Below, in pieces: positions 1-8,422 of a stretch of DNA of 64,000 nucleotides. Each line of letters opens with the position of its first letter. Position 1 is the first letter of the stretch. Source of the DNA: Nitrospira sp. Lineage in GTDB: Bacteria; Nitrospirota; Nitrospiria; Nitrospirales; Nitrospiraceae. The translations under genes were made by a program, and so were the position numbers. Under the pieces are notes generated by a model. The model searched no databases and was not told the DNA's origin. It worked only from the letters and a program-made list of their open reading frames with translations. Location of the stretch: assembly GCA_024998595.1 (NCBI GenBank), contig JACOEK010000004.1, positions 496,001 to 560,000 on the forward strand. The letters are read 5' to 3'.

Positions 1-2
1 GG

Positions 3-1100
3 TGGTGGTCGCAGAAGCTGACGCTCGCGCGTTCGCAGGAAGCCTCGCTGTTTCTGCCGGGGACCTTGCAGCGGAGTCTCGTCGATGGATTGTTCAGCAC
101 GCCGTTCGGGTCTCCGAATGAAACCCGCGTGCTTTCCAATCGCCTGGAATGGCAGCATAACTTCCAGATCACGAAGCTGCTGTTGCTCAGCGCCGGGTAT
201 CAATTTCGGGAACAGCAGGGGGAAAACGACACGGGACTGATCAATCGCGTCCTGAGTTCTCACGCAGGATTCGCGCAGGCGCAATTCAATCTGTGGGATC
301 GAGTCTTCGCGACGGCCGGTGTGCGGCATGACAGTTACAACGTCTTTGGCGATGCCACTACCTACCGTCTCACCGGCGGGTATTACCACAAGGAAACCGA
401 TACGAAACTTCGAGCCAGCTATTCCACCGGCTTCCGCGCTCCCAGCATGAACGAATTGTATTTCCCGAATTTCGGCAATCCCAATCTCGGGTCGGAAAAA
501 AGCCAAAGTATGGATGTCGGTATCGATCAATATTTTCTCTCCAAACAACTAAAACTCACCGGAGGGTTTTTCTGGAACCACTACCGGAACCTGATCATCA
601 CGACGTTTGATCCGGCGTTTTGCGCGCCGTTCAGTACCTTTGGCTTCTGTCCGCAGCAACTGGGAGAGGCATCCACGAAGGGATGGGAAGCTGGCCTGTC
701 CTACACCTATTCCAGCGACCGGCCGTTTCTAAAAGGTGTGGTGGTGCAGGCGCAGTATACGAATACGATCACGCGTGATCTGGAGACCCAGACTCGTTTG
801 CCACGCTGGCCGACCGATCAGTGGAGCGCCTCGGTGAGTTATCAACCGATCGACCCCTTGTGGATCACGGTGATCGGCCGGTACGTCGGGTCGCGTTTCA
901 ATACCACCGGAGATCGGCAGCAGCTCCCGGCCTTCGATGTCTGGTCCCTCGCGGTCACCTACGATGTCACCAAGCAGATGCAGGCTTATCTGCGGGCCGA
1001 GAACCTGTTCAACGAAAAGTATGAAGAAATCTCCAGCGCCGGCACGCCGATCCGATCGATTTTCGGCGGCGTCCGGGTCACGTTCGGCGGGAAGTCGTAA
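3..1100 (+). CDS. TonB-dependent outer membrane receptor, BtuB-like (C-terminal part)
   Basis: The reading frame is open from the left edge of the window, so this is the C-terminal part (about 365 residues) of a larger protein whose plug domain lies outside. What remains is a run of alternating amphipathic strands typical of a TonB-dependent beta-barrel, including an RASYSTGFRAPSMNEL segment, a NPNLGSEKS segment and an AYLRAENLFNEKYEEI segment. These are hallmarks of the last third of siderophore and cobalamin receptors. The protein ends in VRVTFGGKS rather than the usual terminal aromatic residue. It lies 20 nt upstream of a cobalamin operon on the same strand, so uptake of corrinoids (BtuB role) is the most likely function. 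The substrate is inferred from context only; the family call is secure. Confidence 0.85.
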   Translation, partial: WWSQKLTLARSQEASLFLPGTLQRSLVDGLFSTPFGSPNETRVLSNRLEWQHNFQITKLLLLSAGYQFREQQGENDTGLINRVLSSHAGFAQAQFNLWDRVFATAGVRHDSYNVFGDATTYRLTGGYYHKETDTKLRASYSTGFRAPSMNELYFPNFGNPNLGSEKSQSMDVGIDQYFLSKQLKLTGGFFWNHYRNLIITTFDPAFCAPFSTFGFCPQQLGEASTKGWEAGLSYTYSSDRPFLKGVVVQAQYTNTITRDLETQTRLPRWPTDQWSASVSYQPIDPLWITVIGRYVGSRFNTTGDRQQLPAFDVWSLAVTYDVTKQMQAYLRAENLFNEKYEEISSAGTPIRSIFGGVRVTFGGKS

Positions 1101-1120
1101 TAGACCATGGCCATTGCATT

Positions 1121-2518
1121 GTGATGCATCGTCCACGACTCGTCATCGCCGGCACCCACAGCGGGGTCGGCAAAACCACCGTCACCCTGGCGCTGATGGC
1201 CGCTCTGAAGGCCAGGGGGCTGGTGGTGCAACCCTTCAAGGTCGGGCCTGATTTTATCGATCCCGGTCATCATCAACTGGTGACCGGGCGCCCCTCGCGT
1301 AATCTGGACGGGTGGATGTTGAGCGAGGCGGTGAATCGGTCGATCTTTTCAGGGGCGTCGGCCGATGCCGATCTCTCCATCATCGAGGGTATGATGGGCC
1401 TCTTTGACGGGAGTTCCCCGACACAGGAACAGGGCAGTACGGCCGAAATGGCCAAACAGCTCCAAGCCCCGGTGTTGCTGGTGATCGACGGCAGCGCCAT
1501 GGCGCGCTCGGCAGCGGCTATGGCGTCGGGATATGCGAGATTCGACCCCGCACTTCCTGTCCAAGGAGTCCTGTTTAATCGCGTGCGGAGTGAAGGGCAT
1601 TACCGCTTACTGCAGGAAGCGGTGGAGTCAGAGACAGGGCTTTCCGTGGTTGGGTACCTGCGGCCCGATCCGACGCTCACCATTCCGGATCGGCATCTCG
1701 GTCTCCGGACCGCCATAGAAACGGGGCACTGTGATCTGTACGAGCGGCTCGGGCAATCAGCCGCCGAGACGATCGATCTGGCCCGGGTGGAAGCGCTCGC
1801 CCGCTCCGCCGGAGGATCATTCGCAAAAGATCTTCCGGTCACCGCAGGCCGGCAGGAACCGGTCCGCATCGGCCTGGCCTATGATGCCGCCTTTTGTTTC
1901 TACTATCAGGACAGCCTGGAATTACTCGAAGCATTCGGAGCGGAGATCGTGAAGTTTTCCCCCTTGCACGATGCCTGTCTGCCGGAAGTGGATGCGTTGT
2001 ATTTCGGCGGCGGATATCCTGAACTCTATGGAGCGGCGCTGGAGGGTAATGTGAGCATGCGAGCCGCCGTGAAGGAGTTCAGTGACGGGGGCCGAACGAT
2101 CTATGGGGAATGTGGTGGATTGATGTATTTGACGCAAGCCATTTGTGACAGCGAGGGCGGGCGGTATGAGATGGTCGGGGTATTTCCTGCCGAGGCCGTC
2201 ATGCGCAAATCCGGCATGACCCTGGGCTACCGCAGGGTTGAAACGGTGCGGACCTGCCTGCTTGGCCAGGCCGGCACGTCATTGCGCGGGCATGAGTTCC
2301 ATTACTCCCTCCTGGAACCGAAAGGGGCCTTGGAGTATGCCTGCACGCTGGCAGATGCCGCGGGCAAGCCGGTGGGTCGGGATGGCTTGATGAGGGGAAA
2401 CACCCTGGCGTTGTATAGTCATCAGCATTTCGGCAGCCGTCCGGAAATAGTGGTGAATCTGCTTCAAGCTGTGAGACAAGAGAAGACTGCTCGCCAAACC
2501 GTGAAAGGCCTGAGATGA
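1121..2518 (+). CDS. cobB: Cobyrinic acid a,c-diamide synthase (CobB/CbiA)
   Basis: This 465-residue protein fits the ATP- and glutamine-dependent amidase that amidates the a and c side chains of cobyrinic acid. The N-terminal dethiobiotin-synthetase-like domain opens with a P-loop GTHSGVGKTT at residues 11-20. The C-terminal half is a class I glutaminase domain with YGECGGLMYL, whose nucleophile is Cys331, and a late SHQHFGSRP segment carrying the partner histidine. Length is normal for the family. The start is GTG at 1121, directly followed by an in-frame ATG at 1124 that could equally be used. The last 4 nt overlap the next gene (ATGA), showing translational coupling. It opens the cobalamin operon after the BtuB-like receptor. 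In aerobic-pathway nomenclature this is CobB, in the anaerobic one CbiA; the sequence alone does not separate them. Confidence 0.93.
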   Translation: MMHRPRLVIAGTHSGVGKTTVTLALMAALKARGLVVQPFKVGPDFIDPGHHQLVTGRPSRNLDGWMLSEAVNRSIFSGASADADLSIIEGMMGLFDGSSPTQEQGSTAEMAKQLQAPVLLVIDGSAMARSAAAMASGYARFDPALPVQGVLFNRVRSEGHYRLLQEAVESETGLSVVGYLRPDPTLTIPDRHLGLRTAIETGHCDLYERLGQSAAETIDLARVEALARSAGGSFAKDLPVTAGRQEPVRIGLAYDAAFCFYYQDSLELLEAFGAEIVKFSPLHDACLPEVDALYFGGGYPELYGAALEGNVSMRAAVKEFSDGGRTIYGECGGLMYLTQAICDSEGGRYEMVGVFPAEAVMRKSGMTLGYRRVETVRTCLLGQAGTSLRGHEFHYSLLEPKGALEYACTLADAAGKPVGRDGLMRGNTLALYSHQHFGSRPEIVVNLLQAVRQEKTARQTVKGLR

Positions 2519-3114
2519 CCGACCGGGATGACCATACCGCCAGGATGCAGCGAGTGAAAGCCTCCGTCGATCGACGCATCGAGGCGGCCCAGGAAGAAAA
2601 GGGGCTCCTGATGGTCTACACCGGCGCGGGCAAGGGAAAAACGACCGCTGCCTTCGGCATGGCACTTCGTTGCCTCGGCCATGGCATGAACGTGGCCGTC
2701 GTACAGTTCATCAAAGGGGCCATCGATACGGCCGAGGAACGTATCCTCACGTCGTTCGGGGATCGCGTGACGTTCCTCCGCATGGGGGAAGGATATACCT
2801 GGGAGACGCAAGATCGTGAGCGAGACACGAGATTCGCCCGGGAAGCCTGGAACAAAGCGTGCGAGTTCATGGCAGATCCCTCCTACGCGATGGTGATTCT
2901 TGACGAGTTCAATATTGCGCTAAACCACCACTATGTGGAGGTGGCGGAGGTGTTGCCTCGATTGCAGGCGCGACCGCTCATGCAACATGTGGTCATCACC
3001 GGTCGAGGGGCTCCGGCCGAGCTTATCGACGCGGCCGATCTGGTGACCGAAATGAAACAGGTGAAACATCCGTTTCGAAAGGGAATCAAGGCGCAGGCGG
3101 GGGTGGAATTTTGA
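2515..3114 (+). CDS. cobO: ATP:corrinoid adenosyltransferase, CobA/CobO/BtuR family
   Basis: This 199-residue enzyme transfers the 5'-deoxyadenosyl group from ATP to the reduced cobalt of corrinoids. The P-loop is TGAGKGKTTAAFG (residues 36-48), the variant typical of the CobA/BtuR family. The expected VVQFIKG, ILDEFNIAL and VITGRGAPAELIDAADLVTE motifs follow in order. The gene overlaps cobB by 4 nt. A second, unrelated adenosyltransferase (PduO type, starting at 3393) lies two genes downstream, so this operon encodes both families. The C-terminus ends shortly after the FRKGIKAQAGVEF segment, as expected for full-length members. Confidence in family is very high; which of the two enzymes serves de novo synthesis and which serves salvage cannot be read from sequence. 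Confidence 0.93.
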   Translation: MTDRDDHTARMQRVKASVDRRIEAAQEEKGLLMVYTGAGKGKTTAAFGMALRCLGHGMNVAVVQFIKGAIDTAEERILTSFGDRVTFLRMGEGYTWETQDRERDTRFAREAWNKACEFMADPSYAMVILDEFNIALNHHYVEVAEVLPRLQARPLMQHVVITGRGAPAELIDAADLVTEMKQVKHPFRKGIKAQAGVEF

Positions 3115-3122
3115 GAGGACCG

Positions 3123-3326
3123 GTGAGCAAGACCTGTGAGCATTGCCGACAGCCGTTCGAGTGCGTCGGATACCAATGCTGGTGCGGAAAGATCGGGATC
3201 ACCGAAACGCAGATGGATTGGATTGCGGCGCGGTATCGAGATTGCCTCTGTCCCGCCTGTCTTCAACAGGTGGCGGATGGGACGCTTGGACCAACGGTGA
3301 CGTCTCCGGAGAATCAAGGACAATAG
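3123..3326 (+). CDS. Small cysteine-rich CWC-family protein
   Basis: This is a 67-residue protein with eight cysteines: CEHC near the N-terminus, a CWCG motif near residues 18-21, and a CLCPAC cluster near residues 40-45. The pattern matches the Cys_rich_CWC family, whose function is unknown; metal binding is a fair guess. I chose GTG at 3123 because GAGAGGA lies just upstream. A TTG at 3111 overlapping the cobO stop codon would add four residues. The gene sits between the two corrinoid adenosyltransferase genes, inside an otherwise fully assigned cobalamin operon. That suggests a corrinoid- or cobalt-related role, but this is inference from position only. Confidence 0.75.
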   Translation: MSKTCEHCRQPFECVGYQCWCGKIGITETQMDWIAARYRDCLCPACLQQVADGTLGPTVTSPENQGQ

Positions 3327-3392
3327 CCTGTCGAGAGCAGATCTCTGCTGCGTGCATCCGAAGACGCAGGCCGGGAGTGAAAGGATACAGCA

Positions 3393-3989
3393 ATGCGAAT
3401 CACCAAGGTCTATACACGAACCGGGGACGCGGGCCAAACAAGACTCGCGGGGGGACAACAGGTCTGGAAGGACTGCTTGCGGGTCGAAGCGTATGGCACC
3501 GTCGATGAACTGAATGCGTCCGTGGGATTGGTACGGGCGATGAATGCCGAGGATGGAGGTGCGTCTCCGGCCTCCGCGCAACTCGAGGCAGACCTGCGCT
3601 GGATCCAGAATAAGTTGTTCGATGTGGGAAGTTTGCTCGCCACCGCGCCAGGTCAGAGCTTTCCGAACATGCCCACAGTCACGGCCGGCGACGTGACCAG
3701 GCTCGAGCAGATGATCGATCGCTGCCAGGAGGACCTGGCCCCGCTCAAGGAATTTATTCTGCCCGGCGGAGGGAAAGTCTCCGCCACGTTGCATCAAGCG
3801 CGAACGATCTGCCGGCGGGCCGAGCGCGACTGCATCCGGCTGAGCCGCGAAGAGGCCGTTGCGGCCGAGCTCAACAAGTATCTGAACCGGTTGAGTGATG
3901 CCTTGTTTGTCATGGCGCGCTGGGTGTCTAAGACGCAGGGGGAGCCGGAATTTTTGTGGCAGCGTGAATCTGATGTCTCGACCAAGTGA
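3393..3989 (+). CDS. Cob(I)alamin adenosyltransferase, PduO/MMAB type
   Basis: This 198-residue protein belongs to the PduO-type ATP:cob(I)alamin adenosyltransferases, a fold unrelated to CobA. The N-terminus MRITKVYTRTGDAGQT is the ATP-binding signature of the family. It is followed by VEAYGTVDELNASVG, and later by the FILPGGGKVSATLHQART and ICRRAERDCIRL segments that surround the active site between subunits of the trimer. The ATG follows a 66-nt gap after the CWC gene and has GTGAAAGGA upstream. Four nt separate its stop codon from my preferred cobU start. Encoding both adenosyltransferase types in one operon is unusual. Confidence 0.93.
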   Translation: MRITKVYTRTGDAGQTRLAGGQQVWKDCLRVEAYGTVDELNASVGLVRAMNAEDGGASPASAQLEADLRWIQNKLFDVGSLLATAPGQSFPNMPTVTAGDVTRLEQMIDRCQEDLAPLKEFILPGGGKVSATLHQARTICRRAERDCIRLSREEAVAAELNKYLNRLSDALFVMARWVSKTQGEPEFLWQRESDVSTK

Positions 3990-3993
3990 GTCG

Positions 3994-4530
3994 ATGACGA
4001 AGCGACGGCGTTCAAGGTCCCGCCTCATTCTGGTGCTGGGGGGCGCGGCCTCGGGGAAGAGCCAGGCGGCACTGGAGCGGGCGGGCACCCAGGCCCCGAA
4101 GGCTTTTGTCGCGACGGGGCAGGCGCTGGATGGCGAAATGAAGGCGCGTATTGCGCGACATCGCGCGACCCGTGCCGCCGATTGGGTGACGGCTGAGGTG
4201 CCGCGCGATCTGGCGGCTTGGTTTCGCTCTGAGGGACCGGGGTATCGTACGATCCTGGTCGATTGCCTCACGCTCTGGCTGAGCAATGTCTGCGGGCGCC
4301 GTATCGCGGACGTGGATATGACTGCCCGGGTCGACGAGGTACTGGAGGCCATTCGCCGCACCCCGGCGCGCGTCGTCCTGGTGAGCAACGAATTGGGATT
4401 CGGGCTGGTGCCGGCCAGTCGTAGCGCGCGCGCGTTTCGCGATGTCGCCGGGCGGGTCAATCAACAGATTGCCGCCTCGGCTGACGAAGTCTATTTTGTC
4501 ATCAGCGGCCAGTCGCTCAGGCTCAAGTAG
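3994..4530 (+). CDS. cobU: Adenosylcobinamide kinase / adenosylcobinamide-phosphate guanylyltransferase
   Basis: This 178-residue bifunctional enzyme phosphorylates adenosylcobinamide and then attaches GMP, giving adenosylcobinamide-GDP for nucleotide loop assembly. The P-loop GGAASGKS is at residues 16-23. The following ARIARHRATR segment carries the histidine that is guanylylated in the family, and VDCLTLWLSN and VSNELGFGLVP are the other conserved blocks. The frame is open further upstream, and an ATG at 3973 would overlap the previous gene by 17 nt. I prefer ATG 3994, 4 nt after the pduO stop, because family members begin just before the P-loop strand. The N-terminal TKRRRSRSR stretch is unusually basic. 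Cytoplasmic; cobT follows after 14 nt. Confidence 0.9.
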   Translation: MTKRRRSRSRLILVLGGAASGKSQAALERAGTQAPKAFVATGQALDGEMKARIARHRATRAADWVTAEVPRDLAAWFRSEGPGYRTILVDCLTLWLSNVCGRRIADVDMTARVDEVLEAIRRTPARVVLVSNELGFGLVPASRSARAFRDVAGRVNQQIAASADEVYFVISGQSLRLK

Positions 4531-4544
4531 GAGAGGGAGATACC

Positions 4545-5597
4545 ATGACGCTCGATGAGGTAGTGGGCCTGACTCAACCGGTGAATCGTGACAGTGGGGC
4601 GAGCGCTCAACGGCGTCTTGATCGACTGACCAAGCCGCTTGGCAGTCTGGGGCGGTTGGAGGAGATGGCCGTGCACTACGCCATGATCACGGGCGACGTG
4701 AAGCCCAATGTCCCGCGCGGCGTCGTGTTCACCTTTGCGGCCGATCATGGCGTGGCGAGAGAAGGCGTGAGTGCCTACCCCAGTGAAGTCACGCCGCAGA
4801 TGGTCTTGAATTTCCTTCGGGGCGGTGCCGGAGTGAACGTGCTGGCGCGGCATACAGGAGTCGAGGTCCGTGTGGTGGATATCGGCGTGGCCTATGATTT
4901 CGGGTCAGTGCCCGGCCTCATTCAGAAAAAAATCATGCAGGGGACGAATAATCTTTTTCGCGAACCGGCGATGTCCCGGGCACAGGCGATACAGGCCGTG
5001 CAGGTCGGAATCGATCTGGCGACAGAAGCTGCGCGGGAAGGTATTGGGCTCATCGGCACGGGCGAGATGGGCATCGGCAATACGACTCCAAGCGCGGCGA
5101 TTACCGCGATCATGACCGGTCGGCCTGTTGCCGACGTGACCGGCCGGGGAACCGGCATCGATGAAGCCGGTCGTGTCCGTAAGGTTCAGGTCATCCTGGA
5201 CGCGCTGGAGCGGCATCACCCTGATCGGGCTGATGCGCTCGACGTGCTGGCCAAGGTAGGTGGACTGGAAATTGCCGGGCTGGCGGGACTCATCCTGGGC
5301 GCGGCTGCGTCCCGGGTACCGGTGGTGTTGGATGGCTTTATTGCTGGCGCCGCTGCATTGATTGCGGTGGGCCTGCAACCACTCTGCCGCGACTACGTGA
5401 TTGCGTCGCACCGATCGGTTGAACGGGGCCATCAGACGATTCTGGAATATCTGGCACTCAAGCCGCTGCTCGATCTGGATCTCCGGTTGGGCGAAGGAAC
5501 GGGGGCTTGTCTCGGGATGGGGCTGGTGCAAGCCTCGATCAAGATTCTCACCGAGATGGCGACGTTCGATGAAGCTGGTGTGACCGAACGTGACTGA
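4545..5597 (+). CDS. cobT: Nicotinate-nucleotide--dimethylbenzimidazole phosphoribosyltransferase
   Basis: This 350-residue protein matches CobT, which activates the lower-ligand base to alpha-ribazole phosphate. Conserved features are LDRLTKPLGSLGRLEE near residues 25-40, the FTFAADHGVAREGVSAYP block, GTGEMGIGNTTPSAAI, a long Ala/Gly-rich central region, and the C-terminal RLGEGTGACLG segment containing the catalytic glutamate. Length is normal. AGGAGAGGGAG precedes the ATG. The last 8 nt overlap the GTG start of cobS. Whether dimethylbenzimidazole or another base is the native substrate cannot be told. Confidence 0.95.
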   Translation: MTLDEVVGLTQPVNRDSGASAQRRLDRLTKPLGSLGRLEEMAVHYAMITGDVKPNVPRGVVFTFAADHGVAREGVSAYPSEVTPQMVLNFLRGGAGVNVLARHTGVEVRVVDIGVAYDFGSVPGLIQKKIMQGTNNLFREPAMSRAQAIQAVQVGIDLATEAAREGIGLIGTGEMGIGNTTPSAAITAIMTGRPVADVTGRGTGIDEAGRVRKVQVILDALERHHPDRADALDVLAKVGGLEIAGLAGLILGAAASRVPVVLDGFIAGAAALIAVGLQPLCRDYVIASHRSVERGHQTILEYLALKPLLDLDLRLGEGTGACLGMGLVQASIKILTEMATFDEAGVTERD

Positions 5598-6363
5598 GTT
5601 GGCCGCCATGACCAGACCGTTTGTCTTCGCCTGGCATTTCCTGACGGCGATCCCGATCAGCCGGCAGCACCATGTGCCGACGGGGCAGGAGCTGGCGGCA
5701 TCGATGGCCTGGTATTCCACCGTCGGACTCTTGATCGGCGGTCTGACGGCGCTGGCGGACTATGGCTTGCGGTTGTGGGTGGCGGCGGAGGTCGGCAACG
5801 CGTTGCTGATCGTGCTCCTTGTGTTGCTGACGCGCGGGTTGCACCAGGATGGACTGGCAGACACGGTCGATGGATTGGGCGGCGGCCGAACCGTTGAAGA
5901 CCGTTTGCGCATCATGCGTGATCCACGAGTCGGCGCTTTCGGTGCGACGGCCCTGTTTCTCTCCCTGTTGTTGCGATACGCGGGATTGCTGGCGTTGCCA
6001 TCAACGCTGCGGCTGCCCGTGTTGCTCTGCATGCCGGCGCTCGGTCGCTGGGCGATGGTCAGCCTGGCTTGGGCCTCTCCTTCTGCGAGACGTGAAGGCG
6101 GGCTGGCCGCGGCGTTTCTGACCCATTTGTCCTGGCAACATGTGTTGCTCTCGACCCTCGTGTTGGGCGCCGCGTTGACGATCGCATTGGGAGGCAGCGC
6201 GACGGTGGCGACGATGGGTATGGGCATTCTGTTGCTTGTCCTGATCAGGCAGCGGTGCCTGACCTGGTTCGGTGGTGTGACGGGTGATGTCCTTGGGGCG
6301 ACGAATGAATTGGTCGAGATCCTCTTCCTCTTGTCGATTCCGGTGTTGGTGATGGCCCGATGA
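5590..6363 (+). CDS. cobS: Adenosylcobinamide-GDP ribazoletransferase (cobalamin synthase)
   Basis: This 257-residue integral membrane protein joins adenosylcobinamide-GDP with alpha-ribazole (phosphate) to give adenosylcobalamin. Family marks are FVFAWHFLTAIPI near the N-terminus, TRGLHQDGLADTVDGLGGG with its acidic metal-binding residues, and RIMRDPRVGAFG. Several hydrophobic helices then run to the end, and GVTGDVLGATNELVEI lies near the C-terminus. I used GTG 5590, which overlaps cobT; ATG 5608 is an alternative that removes six residues. The stop overlaps the ATG of cbiB by 4 nt. Confidence 0.94.
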   Translation: MTELAAMTRPFVFAWHFLTAIPISRQHHVPTGQELAASMAWYSTVGLLIGGLTALADYGLRLWVAAEVGNALLIVLLVLLTRGLHQDGLADTVDGLGGGRTVEDRLRIMRDPRVGAFGATALFLSLLLRYAGLLALPSTLRLPVLLCMPALGRWAMVSLAWASPSARREGGLAAAFLTHLSWQHVLLSTLVLGAALTIALGGSATVATMGMGILLLVLIRQRCLTWFGGVTGDVLGATNELVEILFLLSIPVLVMAR

Positions 6364-7316
6364 CCGGCGTCGAATTGGCGTTCGCAGCCGTGCTCGATGT
6401 TGCGGCGGGGGATCCGCGCTGGTTGCCCCATCCGGTCAAGGGTATGGGCGCCGTTATAACCTGGGTCGATCATCGTATCCGCACCATCTGTCAGAGTGAG
6501 CAGGCCCTCCAAATTGCGGGAGTCTGTCTGGCGCTGGGTTTGCCGGTTGCCGTGTATGCCGTTGCCACCTGGGTGATTGCGCAGGTGACGGCGATCTCCC
6601 CCCTGCTTGGAACAGTGGTCGGCATCGGATTGGCTTATACGACCCTGGCGGGGCGGGATCTGTTTGACCACGTTCAGGCGGTGCTCCGTGAATTGGAGGC
6701 AGGCAACCTGACCGGCGCTCGTGAAGCGGTGGCGATGATCGTGGGCCGTGACAGTGCGGGGCTCACGGAGCCCGAGGTCGCCCGAGCCACGGTGGAAACC
6801 CTCGCTGAAAGCAGTTCCGATGGCATTATTGCGCCGTTGGTCTATCTCTCCCTGGGGGGGGCGCCGCTCGCGCTGGCGTATAAGGCGGTCAATACGCTGG
6901 ACTCCATGATCGGTCATCGCGACGAACGCTATGAACACTTTGGCTGGGCCTCCGCCAGACTCGATGATGTGATGAATTGGGTGCCCGCGCGATTGGCGGG
7001 CGGCTTCATTGCGCTGGCGGCAGGTGTATCGACCGGCCAGTGGCATCGCATCCACGAGAGTTGGTACATGCTTCACCGCGACGGGGACAAACATGCGAGC
7101 CCGAACAGCGGGCTGCCGGAAGCGGCGATGGCCGGCGCGTTGGGCGTGCAACTTGGTGGAACAAATTATTATGACGGCGTGGCCCACGAGGCTCCGCTCA
7201 TCGGTGACGGAACCGCCGACATCACGCCGGAGCATATCCGTCAAGCCTCCCGGATCATGATCGTCACCTATGGTCTCGGGCTGTTCTTCGCATTGCTCTC
7301 CCTGTGGGTATCATGA
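6360..7316 (+). CDS. cbiB: Adenosylcobinamide-phosphate synthase
   Basis: This 318-residue polytopic membrane protein attaches the aminopropanol (phosphate) arm to adenosylcobyric acid. Conserved blocks are DVAAGDPRWLPHPVKGMG at the N-terminus, ARDAVAMIVGRD-like EAVAMIVGRDS, VETLAESSSDGIIAPL, AYKAVNTLDSMIGH and SPNSGLPEAAMAGALGVQLGG. All are typical for CbiB (also called CobD in the aerobic nomenclature). It overlaps cobS and the following decarboxylase gene by 4 nt at each end. The next gene is the threonine-phosphate decarboxylase that makes its substrate arm, which supports the call. Confidence 0.94.
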   Translation: MTGVELAFAAVLDVAAGDPRWLPHPVKGMGAVITWVDHRIRTICQSEQALQIAGVCLALGLPVAVYAVATWVIAQVTAISPLLGTVVGIGLAYTTLAGRDLFDHVQAVLRELEAGNLTGAREAVAMIVGRDSAGLTEPEVARATVETLAESSSDGIIAPLVYLSLGGAPLALAYKAVNTLDSMIGHRDERYEHFGWASARLDDVMNWVPARLAGGFIALAAGVSTGQWHRIHESWYMLHRDGDKHASPNSGLPEAAMAGALGVQLGGTNYYDGVAHEAPLIGDGTADITPEHIRQASRIMIVTYGLGLFFALLSLWVS

Positions 7317-8422
7317 CACGAGCGACGCATGGCGGTGATGTGTATGCCGCGGCGCGTGAATTGGGACGAAACGTCCGGCACGTGTTGGATTTCAGCGCCA
7401 GCATCAATCCTTTGGGGCCGTCCCCTGCGGCGCGGCGCACGATCGGCCAGGCGAATGAACTGCTGCTCCATTATCCGGATCCGGCCTGTTGGGATCTGCG
7501 GCAGGCGCTGGCAACGTTCTGGGACCGCTCACCGGAAGAGTTTCTGATCGGCAACGGCTCGACCGAATTGATCCACCTGCTTCCCGCGGCCTTGCAGATC
7601 AGGCACCTCTTGATCCTGGGCCCGACTTTTTCCGAATATGCGGCGGCCATGGCGCGCGTCGGGGGACGGATCAGCACAGTCATGGCCGCGCGCGCGGACG
7701 GATACCGGCCGCCGCTTGAGCAGGTCCTGCTCGCTCTGGACAAGTTACCGACCAAAAAACCCAGCATGCCTCCTGTTGATGCGGTGATGCTGTGTAATCC
7801 CAATAGTCCGACCGGGCAAGCCTGCGATGCCGCCATGGTCAGGAAGCTGGCTCGCCGGGCGGCCCGCCTTGGACAATGGTGCATTGTGGATGAAACCTTC
7901 GCCGAATATTGCGAACAGGTCTCGATCATGCCGGAGGACCTCCCTCCGCGGACCATCGTGTTACGGAGCTTCACAAAGTTTTATGGTCTGCCGGGACTTC
8001 GTGTGGGGTACGTCGTTGCGAGTCCCAAGGTCATTCAACAGATCGGGGCTCAGCAGCCTCCTTGGTCGGTGAATATGCTGGCTCAACGAGCCGCTCAAAT
8101 GGCGTTGCATGATAGGCTGCACAGTCAACGGAGCATTCGCTTCATGGAGCGAGAGCGGGCGCGTTTTGTGAAAGGACTGACGCAAATACCGGGCTGTTCG
8201 CTGTTTCCTTCCGTGGCCAATTTCCTGCTCGGGGAATTGCCGGCGAGACTGAAAGCTGCGCGGCTGGTTCCGATGCTTCGGCGGCAAGGCCTTCTGATCC
8301 GGGATTGTTCGCAGGTACCGGGACTGAATGATCGTTCGATACGCGTGGCCGTTCGGTCACGCGCCGACAACGATCGCCTTCTTGGAGCCCTGGCGGACAT
8401 TCTCAGGGACATGCGGGCATGA
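7313..8422 (+). CDS. cobC: Threonine-phosphate decarboxylase-like PLP enzyme (CobC/CobD)
   Basis: This 369-residue class I/II PLP enzyme is related to histidinol-phosphate aminotransferase. The N-terminal MTRATHGGDVYAAA and LDFSASINPLGPS segments are characteristic of the cobalamin-pathway decarboxylase that makes 1-amino-2-propanol phosphate. The cofactor lysine is expected in SFTKFYGLPGLRVGY (Lys222), and the VDETFAEY block supplies the aspartate that binds the pyridine ring. I chose ATG 7313 because it gives the ATGA overlap with cbiB; a GTG at 7304 adds three residues. In Salmonella nomenclature this is CobD, in Pseudomonas CobC. Confidence 0.9.
   Translation: MTRATHGGDVYAAARELGRNVRHVLDFSASINPLGPSPAARRTIGQANELLLHYPDPACWDLRQALATFWDRSPEEFLIGNGSTELIHLLPAALQIRHLLILGPTFSEYAAAMARVGGRISTVMAARADGYRPPLEQVLLALDKLPTKKPSMPPVDAVMLCNPNSPTGQACDAAMVRKLARRAARLGQWCIVDETFAEYCEQVSIMPEDLPPRTIVLRSFTKFYGLPGLRVGYVVASPKVIQQIGAQQPPWSVNMLAQRAAQMALHDRLHSQRSIRFMERERARFVKGLTQIPGCSLFPSVANFLLGELPARLKAARLVPMLRRQGLLIRDCSQVPGLNDRSIRVAVRSRADNDRLLGALADILRDMRA

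Noticed and set aside
5760-7244. 494-codon minus-strand frame opposite cobS and cbiB
   Set aside because: Both plus-strand genes are clear; the antisense product is compositionally random, with no domain.
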